Under the pieces are notes generated by a model. That model had not been told where the DNA came from. It worked only from the letters and a program-made list of their open reading frames with translations, and did not search any database. A program made the position numbers and the translations under genes. Shown piece by piece: positions 1 to 7,548 of a stretch of 35,681 bases of DNA (the first letter of the stretch is position 1; the number at the start of each line of letters is the position of its first letter). The stretch is from an uncultured Clostridia bacterium (lineage in GTDB: Bacteria > Bacillota > Clostridia > Oscillospirales > Oscillospiraceae). The stretch spans positions 1-35,681 of the forward strand of contig CAMZIY010000008.1 in NCBI GenBank assembly GCA_947307365.1. Reading direction: 5' to 3'.

Positions 1-84
1 CACGACCCGGAGGTGGCGGAGCTGGCGGACCAGGTCTACCGGGTGAAGGACGGGGTGCTGACGGTGGAAAAAGGAGTATCGTAG
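1..84 (+). CDS. ABC transporter ATP-binding protein, C-terminal end (partial)
   Basis: The first 28 codons read in frame from base 1 to a TAG stop. They begin with His-Asp-Pro-Glu, continue with a short alanine/aspartate helix, and contain Arg-Val-Lys-Asp-Gly. This is the usual ending of LolD/MacB-type ABC ATPases: the switch (H-loop) histidine of the 'THDPEVA' type followed by the 'R-x-x-D-G' strand. The Walker motifs lie outside the window, so the transported substrate cannot be inferred. The family assignment rests on a short piece but the match to this C-terminal pattern is clear. Confidence 0.7.
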   Translation, partial: HDPEVAELADQVYRVKDGVLTVEKGVS

Positions 85-127
85 AGCTCAAAAATCCGAG
101 CTTCCGGAAGTGAATTTTCTGCAAGGA

Positions 128-154
128 AAGGGCGGGATCGTATGTCCCGCCCTT
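128..154 (+). terminator. Hairpin terminator after the ABC ATPase
   Basis: There is a perfect 10-bp stem (aagggcggga / tcccgccctt) with a 7-nt loop, 43 nt after the stop codon. Only a weak T-run follows on the plus strand (ccttctgtag), so termination may be partial. It also lies at the 3' side of the decayed minus-strand gene. Confidence 0.55.
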
Positions 155-506
155 CTGTAGTTGATTGCCCCTTTTCCCTGTATCCGGGTACTTCTCCACA
201 TCGCCGCAGGGCGCCAGCTCCGCGCAGGCGGCGGGATCGCTGCAGATCAGGTAATCCAGCTCCCTCCGGGCAAGCCAGGTCTCCGCGAACTCTCGTTCCA
301 CGGCGAGGGTGTCGATGATGTGAGCCGCGCAGAGCACGTGGTCGACAGCCTCGATGAGGTCGTCCGCCTTGATGGGCTGAAGCCGGTCTTGACCTTGTCC
401 GTCTCAAAGATCTTCGTGATCTGAGTGAGCATGAGACGGCTGCCGGCCATGCGGCCGTTGGAGCAGGTGAGCGGGTCTGCACGTAGTCATACAGGCCGCG
501 GAACAT
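155..506 (-). pseudogene. Decayed gene of unknown family with at least two frameshifts
   Basis: On the minus strand three successive frames give protein-like sequence that joins into one product. The first reads MFRGLYDYVQT from 506, the second continues with NGRMAGSRLMLTQITKIFET, and the third with IKADDLIEAVDHVL and then AETWLARRELDYLICSD. Two single-base shifts would restore a continuous reading frame of about 115 residues. An in-frame TAG lies just upstream of the first ATG. Charged and hydrophobic residues alternate as in a real helical protein, and the out-of-frame reads are arginine/serine/proline-rich shadow sequence. I do not recognise the family. Alternatively two sequencing errors could have broken an intact small gene. 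Confidence 0.45.
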
Positions 507-912
507 TTTCCCGGGTTTCTGTTGCAGAAGCTATTTCGCCAAGGGGGCTTCGGCTTGGGAGCGGGGGCTTTCTTTCCTCTTGAAATGAAGGAAAAAACAT
601 CCCGAATCGGGCAATATGAAGAACTGAAAAAGAACAGCATGGCCAAAGTGTTTTCCGCCCTGCTGCCGGATCGGGACGCGACGCCTGATTTTCCCTGTAT
701 TATCAATATATAGTGCAATTAATCGTGCGTTTTGGCATTCAGGCACTACTTGCATTCTTTCGGCTCATATGTTATTGTAATTTGAAAGCATCTTTCCATT
801 GACGGAATGATGGTTTTGCGAGCGGAAAAGCCACAATGCAGCAGCGTGTCCAGAACGTATCCGAGAAATCCCCGGAAGATGCCGTCGGGATAATATGAGG
901 TGATTTGCGCGC
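507..912. other. Intergenic leader upstream of the polysaccharide operon
   Basis: No convincing gene is seen in these 406 bases. Short open frames on both strands have unconvincing composition and no ribosome sites. The stretch from about 690 to 800 is clearly more AT-rich than its surroundings and carries a candidate promoter. The remaining 130 bases up to the UDP-galactopyranose mutase would be a 5' untranslated leader. Confidence 0.4.
750..778 (+). promoter_or_regulatory. Candidate promoter of the surface-polymer operon
   Basis: TTGCAT (750-755) and TATTGT (773-778) are separated by 17 bp in an AT-rich patch about 135 bp before the first gene of the operon. The match to the SigA consensus is moderate, so this is a proposal only. 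Confidence 0.35.
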
Positions 913-2031
913 ATGCGGAGAGCAGGCAAATGGGAGTATGACGCGGTGGTGGTCGGCGCCGGTCTCACTGGGGCGACGATCGCTCAGAGGCTGACGGAAC
1001 AGGGCAAACGCTGCCTTGTCCTGGAGAAACGCCCGCATATTGCCGGAAACGTATACGATGTCGAGATCGACGGCATCCGGGTCCACCGATACGGCGCGCA
1101 TATCTTCCATACTTCCGACCGGCGCGTATGGGAATTCGTTTCCCGGTTTACCGGATTCAATCATTATATCCACGCGCCGATGGCGAACTTCCATGGACGC
1201 ATCTGCAATCTCCCGTTCAACATGAACACCTTCTCCCGGCTATGGGGGGTGGTCAGCCCGGAAGAGGCTGAGGAAAAGATCCGGGAACAGCGGGTCGTAT
1301 ATGATCATGAGCCGCGGAATCTGGAGGAACAGGCGCTGAGCCTTGCGGGCCGCGATATCTATGAGACGCTGATCCGCGGCTACACGGAAAAGCAATGGGG
1401 CCGTCCCTGCACCCAGCTGCCCGCATTTCTGATCCGCAGGCTGCCGTTCCGCTTCACCTATGACAATCGCTATTTCAGCGAACCTTATCAGGGAATCCCG
1501 GCGGAAGGATATACGAAGATGGTGGAGCGGATGCTGGAGGGGACGGAGCTGCGGCTCAATACGGATTATCTCTCCCGGCGCAGCGATTTCGACAGCCTGG
1601 CCGAACGGATCGTATTCACCGGTCCCATCGACGCCTTTTTCGCCTGTTCGGAGGGGCGGCTGCAGTACCGGACCCTGCGGTTTGAGGATGAACGGCTCGA
1701 TATGCCGAACTGGCAGGGGACCGCGGTGATGAATTACACGGACGCGGATACGCCCTATACGAGGATCATCGAGCACAAGCATTTTTGCTTCGGTCAGCAG
1801 CCGAACACCGTCATTACGAAGGAATATCCCATGGAGTGGACTCCGGAGGCGGAACCATATTACCCGATCAACGACGAGCGCAACTCTGCGATCCTGGAGC
1901 GGTATCGGGAAAGAGCGGGGCGGCAGACCAAGGTCAGCTTTTGCGGAAGACTTGGGGAATACCGTTACTACAATATGGATCAGGCGATCGGCGCGGCGCT
2001 GGCACTGGCCGATCGGCTGCTGAAGGAATGA
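913..2031 (+). CDS. glf: UDP-galactopyranose mutase
   Basis: The gene encodes 372 residues, the usual length for bacterial Glf. The N-terminus has the Rossmann FAD-binding motif VVVGAGLTGATIA, followed by the acidic LEKRPHIAGN loop and the family signature HRYGAHIFHTS. Further conserved blocks are NMNTFSRLWG, EKQWGRPC and the C-terminal CGRLGEYRYYNMDQAI, which contacts FAD. The enzyme is a cytoplasmic flavoprotein that interconverts UDP-galactopyranose and UDP-galactofuranose, so the polymer made by this operon probably contains galactofuranose. The ATG at 913 is the only start upstream of the FAD motif and is preceded by a modest GAGGTG. The next gene follows 8 nt after the stop codon. Confidence 0.95.
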   Translation: MRRAGKWEYDAVVVGAGLTGATIAQRLTEQGKRCLVLEKRPHIAGNVYDVEIDGIRVHRYGAHIFHTSDRRVWEFVSRFTGFNHYIHAPMANFHGRICNLPFNMNTFSRLWGVVSPEEAEEKIREQRVVYDHEPRNLEEQALSLAGRDIYETLIRGYTEKQWGRPCTQLPAFLIRRLPFRFTYDNRYFSEPYQGIPAEGYTKMVERMLEGTELRLNTDYLSRRSDFDSLAERIVFTGPIDAFFACSEGRLQYRTLRFEDERLDMPNWQGTAVMNYTDADTPYTRIIEHKHFCFGQQPNTVITKEYPMEWTPEAEPYYPINDERNSAILERYRERAGRQTKVSFCGRLGEYRYYNMDQAIGAALALADRLLKE

Positions 2032-2039
2032 GGACTGGG

Positions 2040-2888
2040 ATGGGCGATATCGCGCTCTACGTGTGCTGCCATCAGGAAACGGAGATCCCTCCGCATCCGC
2101 TGCTCCGCCCGATCCAGGTCGGCGCCGCGCTGGCACGGCGGCGCTTTCCCGGTTTCCTCCATGACGATGAAGGCGAGAACATCTCCGAACGCAATCGCGC
2201 CTATTGTGAACTGACTGCCCAGTACTGGGCCTGGAAGAACAGCGGTGCGGAGTATTGCGGTTTTTTCCATTATCGCCGCTTCTTATACCCGGATACAGCG
2301 GCCCGGCGGCCCTATCGTCTCAACCGTCTGCCGACGGAAAGGACGCTGAAAGATCTGGGATATGACAATTTTGATCAATTGATCCGTCAGTATGATCTGA
2401 TCCTTCCCATGCGGGAGGAAATGTATGTGCCGGTGCGGAAGCATTATGCCGAGGCGCCGTATCATAACGGGGACGACTTGGCGCGCATGGAGTACATCAT
2501 CGCCGAGCTTTATCCGGACGATGTTTCGGCATCAGACGTTTATCTCTCCGGCACAATCCAGTATTTCGGCAACATCTTTATTATGCGACGCAGCGTATTC
2601 GATGCATACTGCGCATGGCTGTTTCCCCTGCTGGCGGAATTTGACCGTCGGACGGATATAAGCGGCCGGACACCGCAGGAAGCGCGTGTGGACGGCTATC
2701 TGGCGGAGCGGCTTCTTGGGGTTTTCGTTCAGGCATACTGCGGGAATCTGAAGAAGTTGGAGCTTCCGCGGGTGATTTTCACAGGGAAGGATGCGAGTTT
2801 CCGCCAGCGGCTGCTGTACTTCTGCCTCCCTCCGGGGACGAAAAGGCGGGCGGCAGTGAAACGCGCCGAACAAAGATGGAAAAGCTAG
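2040..2888 (+). CDS. DUF4422 family glycosyltransferase
   Basis: This 282-residue protein opens with IALYVCCHQETEIPPHPLL and continues with PIQVGAALA, NISERNRAYCELTAQYWAWKN and GFFHYRRFL. These are the diagnostic blocks of the DUF4422 domain (capsular polysaccharide synthesis, EpsH/WcmA-like glycosyltransferases). It probably adds a sugar to the growing glycan at the cytoplasmic face of the membrane. Next to Glf, galactofuranose or galactose transfer is a reasonable guess but is not shown by the sequence. An ATG at 2028 overlaps the glf stop, but the ATG at 2040 has GAGG 6 nt upstream and matches the family N-terminus better. The 3' end overlaps the next gene by 13 nt. Confidence 0.85.
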   Translation: MGDIALYVCCHQETEIPPHPLLRPIQVGAALARRRFPGFLHDDEGENISERNRAYCELTAQYWAWKNSGAEYCGFFHYRRFLYPDTAARRPYRLNRLPTERTLKDLGYDNFDQLIRQYDLILPMREEMYVPVRKHYAEAPYHNGDDLARMEYIIAELYPDDVSASDVYLSGTIQYFGNIFIMRRSVFDAYCAWLFPLLAEFDRRTDISGRTPQEARVDGYLAERLLGVFVQAYCGNLKKLELPRVIFTGKDASFRQRLLYFCLPPGTKRRAAVKRAEQRWKS

Positions 2889-3694
2889 ACAAACTGCGCC
2901 GGCTCCAGTTGGCGGAGCTGGAGATCCTGGATGAGTTCATCCGTATCTGCGGGGCGCACGGACTCCGCTATTATCTCACCGGGGGAAGCCTTCTCGGCGC
3001 GCTCCGGCACGGGGGCTTCATTCCCTGGGACGACGATATCGACGTTGCGATGCCCCGGGAGGATTACGACCGCTTCGCGGCCCTGTGCGGCCGGGAACTG
3101 GACGGACGCTTATTCTACCAGTCGCCGGAAACCGATCCGGGGTATTTCCTTTCCTACGCGAAACTCCGTATGAACGGAACGGAGATCTATGAACCGCGCT
3201 TCCGGGATTCCCGTTTCCATAAAGGGATCTATATCGATCTGTTCCCTCTGGATTTCTGCCCGCAGCCGGGACTATGGAGCCATTTCCTCTTCAACACGCT
3301 GGCGGTGATGAACTACCGCGGACAGGTGGACAGCGGCGAGGCTTACGTTCCCTACCGGGAGCTGAGCGGCAAACTCGGTTATGGGGTGCTGTCGGTCTTT
3401 TCGGCGAAAGCGCTCCCCGGCGTGAGAAAACGCGTCCTGACCGTGGCTTCCCGGGGCGGAGACGCGTATCTTGCCAGCTTTTCGGGCGCATACGGCTACC
3501 ATAAGGAGGTCTTTCCCGCCGAGTGGTACGGGGAGGCGCAGTCCCGCGTGTTTGAGGATCGGGTCTGCTGCATCCCTGCCGCGCCGGAGAAGATCCTGGC
3601 CCAGCTGTATGGGGAGGATTATATGACGGTCCCCCAGGCCGAAACGCAGAACGTCCACGTGGAGGTCGATAAGATCCGATTTGCAGCGCAATGA
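2876..3694 (+). CDS. licD: LicD family phosphotransferase
   Basis: This 272-residue protein carries the LicD signature near residues 35-65: YYLTGGSLLGALRHGGFIPW followed by the acidic DDDIDV and a conserved aspartate/tyrosine in the next helix. LicD proteins belong to the nucleotidyltransferase-fold superfamily. They move phosphocholine or another phosphorylated alcohol from a CDP carrier onto a cell-surface glycan. No choline kinase or choline importer is in the operon. The donor is therefore more likely the product of the cytidylyltransferase encoded at 5989. The start lies inside the DUF4422 gene with no good ribosome site of its own, which suggests translational coupling. The operon encodes a second LicD domain at 4402-5961. 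Confidence 0.9.
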   Translation: MEKLDKLRRLQLAELEILDEFIRICGAHGLRYYLTGGSLLGALRHGGFIPWDDDIDVAMPREDYDRFAALCGRELDGRLFYQSPETDPGYFLSYAKLRMNGTEIYEPRFRDSRFHKGIYIDLFPLDFCPQPGLWSHFLFNTLAVMNYRGQVDSGEAYVPYRELSGKLGYGVLSVFSAKALPGVRKRVLTVASRGGDAYLASFSGAYGYHKEVFPAEWYGEAQSRVFEDRVCCIPAAPEKILAQLYGEDYMTVPQAETQNVHVEVDKIRFAAQ

Positions 3695-3718
3695 GTGAAG
3701 AGAGAAGGTAATCAGGCG

Positions 3719-4402
3719 ATGAATAAGAAGCCAACTGCGAAGAAACCCGCAGAGACGGAAGCAAAGAAGTCTGCGCCACCGCTGCGAGACAGATTAGTGG
3801 CCGCCAATAAGGAGATCCTGGCAAAACCGCTGAACCGATTCGGAAAACCGCACATTTCCGCCATCGACAGGAATACAGACATCGTCTGGTTCAAGGCGGC
3901 AGACCTTTCGCTGAGCGTGAACAACCTCATCGGCGTGTATCTGCGAAACGGAAGACGCACCCATGAGCGGGGGACCCTTCCGCTGGACGCAAAGCTCCAC
4001 CTGGCCTTATATAAACGGTTCCCGCAGATCAATTCCATAGCCCACTTCTATGCAGATAACATCACGTCCTTTTCCCAGGCGGGGGCGGACATCCCGGTCA
4101 CGACCTCTGATCAGCAGCTGGCGTTCGGCGGACCGGTCAAATGCTGCGAAGGGATCTACGAAGGCGACGAAGCATCCGAATGCAAGTTAAAGGATGAAGC
4201 TGCGGCATCCATACTGGGGAAGGGGACCGTCTTCCCATCCGGCGGATTGCTGCTGCACTATGACGGCGCGATCGTCTGGAATGCTTCCCCCATGCAGACG
4301 ATCAATACGGCAGCCAGCTTGGAAGGCATTGCCCGGCTGGCATGGTCGAGGATGATCCAGGACAGGAAAAACAAAGTATTCGGAAATGAGGATGAGAGCT
4401 GA
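3719..4402 (+). CDS. AraD-like (class II aldolase/adducin fold) protein with altered metal site
   Basis: This 227-residue protein has a lysine-rich N-terminal tail (about 25 residues) and then a class II aldolase/adducin domain: LHLALYKRFPQI, NSIAHFYAD, FSQAGADIPV and VFPSGGLLLHYDGAIVW. In L-ribulose-5-phosphate 4-epimerase the zinc is held by His-x-His and a later His just before Gly. Here the first becomes His109-Phe-Tyr111 and the last becomes Asp182-Gly. Normal zinc-dependent epimerase or aldolase activity is therefore doubtful. It could be a regulatory or structural partner of the fusion protein that follows, or an enzyme with a new chemistry. A GTG at 3695 is in frame, but the ATG at 3719 has a purine-rich site (AGAGAAGG) and is preferred. 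It overlaps the next gene by one base (TGATG). Confidence 0.8.
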   Translation: MNKKPTAKKPAETEAKKSAPPLRDRLVAANKEILAKPLNRFGKPHISAIDRNTDIVWFKAADLSLSVNNLIGVYLRNGRRTHERGTLPLDAKLHLALYKRFPQINSIAHFYADNITSFSQAGADIPVTTSDQQLAFGGPVKCCEGIYEGDEASECKLKDEAAASILGKGTVFPSGGLLLHYDGAIVWNASPMQTINTAASLEGIARLAWSRMIQDRKNKVFGNEDES

Positions 4403-5961
4403 TGGTTGAGGTCACGACAAAGCTGACGTTGATGGGGAACCGGGAGATTTCCAAGGCGAAGCTGAATACATATTCTGAATCCCATCTTTCCGCCGTGGAC
4501 AGATTCACAAATACCGTCATCTTCAAGGCGGCAGATCTGCCGCTGGCAGAAGAAAACTTCATCGCAGTCTCCCTGGAGGACGGTACGGTGATCAGCGGGA
4601 ACGGAACGCCGCCGATGGATATGTACATACACCTGGCCATGTACCGGAAGTATCCCCAGATCGGCTCCATCGCTCATGTGTACCCGACTAAAACGATGAA
4701 CCTTGCCCAGACCGGGAAAGAGATCCCTGTGCTCGGCAAGTATCATGCCATGTATTTCAAGCATGCCATCCGCTGCACAAGGCCGATCGCGGAGAAAGAG
4801 GCGCTGGGGAAAACCTATGCAGAGGCAAGTGCCGAAGTCGTTTTGGACGAGCTGCAAAAGGATGAGGTGTTGCCCTTCGGCGCTTTGCTGCTGAATCAGG
4901 ACGGTGCCCTGGTCTGGCATGAGCTGCCGCTGAAGACCATTGATTATGCCAATTATCTGGAGAAGACCGCCGAGGCGGCATGGAATACATTGATCGTCGC
5001 CGGAGACGCGTGCAAGCCGATGCCGGAGGATCTGGCCGCCAGGTTCTTTGAGGAAAAGCAAGCCCAGCTTCTTCCGGTTGAGCCCTGCGGAGTTCCCGGG
5101 ACAAAGGTGACGGATCAGCAGGCCAGAAGCGTCAATCTTGAGATGCTGCGGTACTTTGACCGGGTTTGCCGGGAAAACGGGGTCAAATACTCCCTCACCG
5201 GCGGCACTCTGCTGGGAGCGGTCCGGCATGGCGGCGTCATTCCCTGGGACGACGACGTGGACGTGTTCCTGACCCGTCCGGAATTCGAAAAGCTGTCGGC
5301 TGTGTTTCCGGAGGGCGGGCGCTTTGAATTCATTACGTACCAGAAGGACCCGAACTTCAATTATGTATTCGGGCGGCTCATCGACAACTGGACCCTGATC
5401 GAGTATTCACCGAACACGGCCGGCGCGGGCAAAGGGCTGTTCCTGGATGTCTGCATCGTGGACGGACTCCCGGACGATGCGAAGGAGCGGAACCGCCACA
5501 TGAGATATATGCGCCTGTTGGTGCGCTTCCGCCGTGCGGTGATCCAGAATCCCAACCGAAAATCCTACAAGAGCAAGGGCCCCGTCTTCGTCATGGCCAA
5601 AAAGCTCCTGCGCAAATGTACGGATATCCATTTCTGGAACAAGCGTATCAACAAGGCCATGCAGAAATACCCCTTCGACGGCGGGAAGTACGTGGGCAAC
5701 TTCACCTCCCAGTACGGCAACAAGGAACTTCTCCATGCCTCCGTCTTCAGTGAATATTACGATGTGAAGTTTGAGGACATGACCTGCATGATCTGCGCCG
5801 GATACCACGAGTATCTGACCAATATTTACAAAGACTATATGCAACTCCCGCCTGTGAACAAGAGAAAATCTCATCATAACAGCAATGCGGTCTGGGTCGG
5901 CCCCTCCGGCGGAGAGGCGGCTGCAGCATCCGCAGCATCCCATGTACACGCAACAGTTTGA
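4402..5961 (+). CDS. AraD-like domain fused to LicD phosphotransferase domain
   Basis: The protein is 519 residues long and has two domains. Residues 1 to about 210 are a class II aldolase/adducin fold (FIAVSLEDGTVISGNGTPPM, IHLAMYRKYPQIGSIAHVYP, QTGKEIPVLGKYHAMYFKHA). Residues about 240-490 are a LicD domain (YSLTGGTLLGAVRHGGVIPW then DDDVDVFLTRPEF). In the aldolase part the metal motif reads His92-Val-Tyr94 and Asp167-Gly168, the same substitutions as in the preceding gene. The substrate-loop His115 remains. The two AraD-like domains therefore share one modified site and are paralogues. The C-terminal 20 residues are alanine/serine-rich. A pentose-phosphate-handling fold joined to a phosphotransferase suggests it binds or channels the phospho-pentose that LicD transfers. 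That link is inference. Confidence 0.85.
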   Translation: MVEVTTKLTLMGNREISKAKLNTYSESHLSAVDRFTNTVIFKAADLPLAEENFIAVSLEDGTVISGNGTPPMDMYIHLAMYRKYPQIGSIAHVYPTKTMNLAQTGKEIPVLGKYHAMYFKHAIRCTRPIAEKEALGKTYAEASAEVVLDELQKDEVLPFGALLLNQDGALVWHELPLKTIDYANYLEKTAEAAWNTLIVAGDACKPMPEDLAARFFEEKQAQLLPVEPCGVPGTKVTDQQARSVNLEMLRYFDRVCRENGVKYSLTGGTLLGAVRHGGVIPWDDDVDVFLTRPEFEKLSAVFPEGGRFEFITYQKDPNFNYVFGRLIDNWTLIEYSPNTAGAGKGLFLDVCIVDGLPDDAKERNRHMRYMRLLVRFRRAVIQNPNRKSYKSKGPVFVMAKKLLRKCTDIHFWNKRINKAMQKYPFDGGKYVGNFTSQYGNKELLHASVFSEYYDVKFEDMTCMICAGYHEYLTNIYKDYMQLPPVNKRKSHHNSNAVWVGPSGGEAAAASAASHVHATV

Positions 5962-5988
5962 GATAGATGGAAAGGATGAAAGGTCAAC

Positions 5989-6705
5989 ATGAATATTGCG
6001 CTTATCATTGCCGGCGGTGTCGGCGCCAGAATGCATCAGGATATCCCGAAGCAGTTTATCAACGTCTATGATAAACCTGTGATCATCTATACCCTGGAGG
6101 CGTTCCAGCAGCATCCCAATATCGACGCCATCGAGGTCGTGTGCCTGGAGGGGTGGCACGATATCCTGCGGGCCTATTCCAAGCAGTTCGGGATTACCAA
6201 GCTGGAGAATATCGTAAACGGCGGCGCCGTGGGTCAGGATTCCATCCGCAACGGCCTGTACGATATCGCCTCCCGCCACACGGATCCCGACGACATCGTG
6301 CTGATCCACGATGCCATCCGCCCCATGGTCAGCGCAGATATTATTTCCGACAATATCCGGGTCTGTCGTCAGTACGGAAACGCCATCACCGTGATCCCCT
6401 GCACGGCGGCGATGCTGAAAACAAGCGACGGCCTCGTTTCCGATACCACGATCCCCAGGGACAACCTGAAGAGCACCCAGACGCCCCAGACCTTTTTCCT
6501 GCAGGAGATCGTGGAGGTCCATAAGGAAGCGCTGAAGCGCGGCATCACCAATTCCATCGCCTCCTGCACCCTGTATATCGAAATGGGCAAGCCTGTGTAT
6601 ATGTCAATCGGCTCCGAGAAGAACCTGAAGCTCACGACCTCGGAGGATATCGAGATCTTCATGGCGCTGCTGCATGCCAAGCGCCCGGATTGGCTGAGGC
6701 AATGA
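5989..6705 (+). CDS. IspD/TarI family CTP-dependent cytidylyltransferase
   Basis: This 238-residue protein begins with LIIAGGVGARMHQDIPKQF, the CTP-binding glycine-rich loop of IspD/TarI enzymes. Later blocks are IVNGGAVGQDSIRNGL, LIHDAIRPMVSADII, TPQTFFL and a C-terminal LTTSEDIEI. The family makes CDP-methylerythritol (IspD, isoprenoid pathway) or CDP-ribitol (TarI, teichoic acid). Position between LicD genes and a pentulose-phosphate epimerase favours the TarI-type role: activation of a pentitol or pentose phosphate as the LicD donor. No TarJ-type reductase is present. A GAAAGG site lies 11 nt before the ATG, 27 nt after the preceding gene. The stop overlaps the next start (ATGA). Confidence 0.88.
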   Translation: MNIALIIAGGVGARMHQDIPKQFINVYDKPVIIYTLEAFQQHPNIDAIEVVCLEGWHDILRAYSKQFGITKLENIVNGGAVGQDSIRNGLYDIASRHTDPDDIVLIHDAIRPMVSADIISDNIRVCRQYGNAITVIPCTAAMLKTSDGLVSDTTIPRDNLKSTQTPQTFFLQEIVEVHKEALKRGITNSIASCTLYIEMGKPVYMSIGSEKNLKLTTSEDIEIFMALLHAKRPDWLRQ

Positions 6706-7547
6706 TCCGGGGCTGTACGATCGGCGTGTATGAGAAGGCGTTTCCGGAGCCGCTTTCGATCCCGGAAATGCTCAGGCATGCCGCAGACGCGGGATACGAT
6801 TTCTTTGAGCTCAGCATCGACCGAACGGAGCAGCGGATCAGCCGGGTCTATGAGCCGGGATTCGGGGAGACGCTCAGAGCCGCTGCGGCGGAGGGAGGAG
6901 TCCCGGTCTATTCCATGGGACTAAGCGCCATCGGCACCTATACCCTGGGCAATCCGGATCCGGCGACCGCGGAGAGAGGGATGGATATTTTCCGTCATGC
7001 GGTGGATCTGGCGGTGGAAGCCGGGATCCGGCTCATTCAGATCCCAGCCTGCGATATGCCGAAATTCGATCCCCGGGACGAGGAAACGGACGCACGCTTC
7101 CTTCGCAATCTGAAGGAAGCGGTGGAATATGCCGCTTCCCGGGCCGTAGTGCTGGGACTGGAGAATATGGAAAACGACTATATGGACAGCATCGGAAAAT
7201 GCATGCGTGCGGTCCGTACGGTGAATTCTCCGTATCTGCAGCTCTATCCGGACGCGGGTAACCTCACTAACGCCTGGAAAAACGACCGCAGCGACATGCT
7301 TCGGGACATGGACGCCGGGGAAGGGCATTATCTGGCTTTCCACGAGAAGGAAGTGCAGCCCGACCGGTACGGCGGCCTGTTTTATGGGGACGGACACGTG
7401 GACTTCGGAACGCTCACCCGGAAAGCGTATGCCCTTGGCGTGCGCCGGTTTGTCATGGAATACTGGTATACAGGGAACGATGCCTGGGTGAACGATTTGA
7501 AAACTGCGCAGAGTCTGTGCGCCAATTGGATCGCTTCGGAGGAATGA
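6702..7547 (+). CDS. L-ribulose-5-phosphate 3-epimerase (UlaE/SgbU-like)
   Basis: This 281-residue protein has a xylose-isomerase-type TIM-barrel fold. Family blocks are IGVYEKAFP at the N-terminus, IRLIQIPACDMPKFDPRDEE (compare 'IQLAGYDVYY' in UlaE), LGLENMEND with the catalytic Glu, YPDAGNLTN with the metal Asp, AFHEKEVQPDRYGG, FYGDGHVDF and VMEYWY with the second catalytic Glu. UlaE converts L-xylulose-5-phosphate to L-ribulose-5-phosphate in ascorbate use. No ascorbate transport or lactonase genes are nearby, so here it probably supplies a pentulose phosphate for the glycan. The ATG at 6702 overlaps the cytidylyltransferase stop, indicating coupling. Confidence 0.85.
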   Translation: MIRGCTIGVYEKAFPEPLSIPEMLRHAADAGYDFFELSIDRTEQRISRVYEPGFGETLRAAAAEGGVPVYSMGLSAIGTYTLGNPDPATAERGMDIFRHAVDLAVEAGIRLIQIPACDMPKFDPRDEETDARFLRNLKEAVEYAASRAVVLGLENMENDYMDSIGKCMRAVRTVNSPYLQLYPDAGNLTNAWKNDRSDMLRDMDAGEGHYLAFHEKEVQPDRYGGLFYGDGHVDFGTLTRKAYALGVRRFVMEYWYTGNDAWVNDLKTAQSLCANWIASEE

Positions 7548-7548
7548 A

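Noticed and set aside
2876..5961. Phosphocholine (lic1-type) decoration system
   Set aside because: LicD domains are present, but choline kinase (LicA), choline permease (LicB) and a LicC-type cytidylyltransferase are not; the nearby cytidylyltransferase is IspD/TarI-like.
6702..7547. L-ascorbate utilisation (ula) operon
   Set aside because: Only an UlaE-like gene is present; no PTS, UlaG, UlaD or UlaR homologue is nearby and the AraD-like proteins lack metal ligands.
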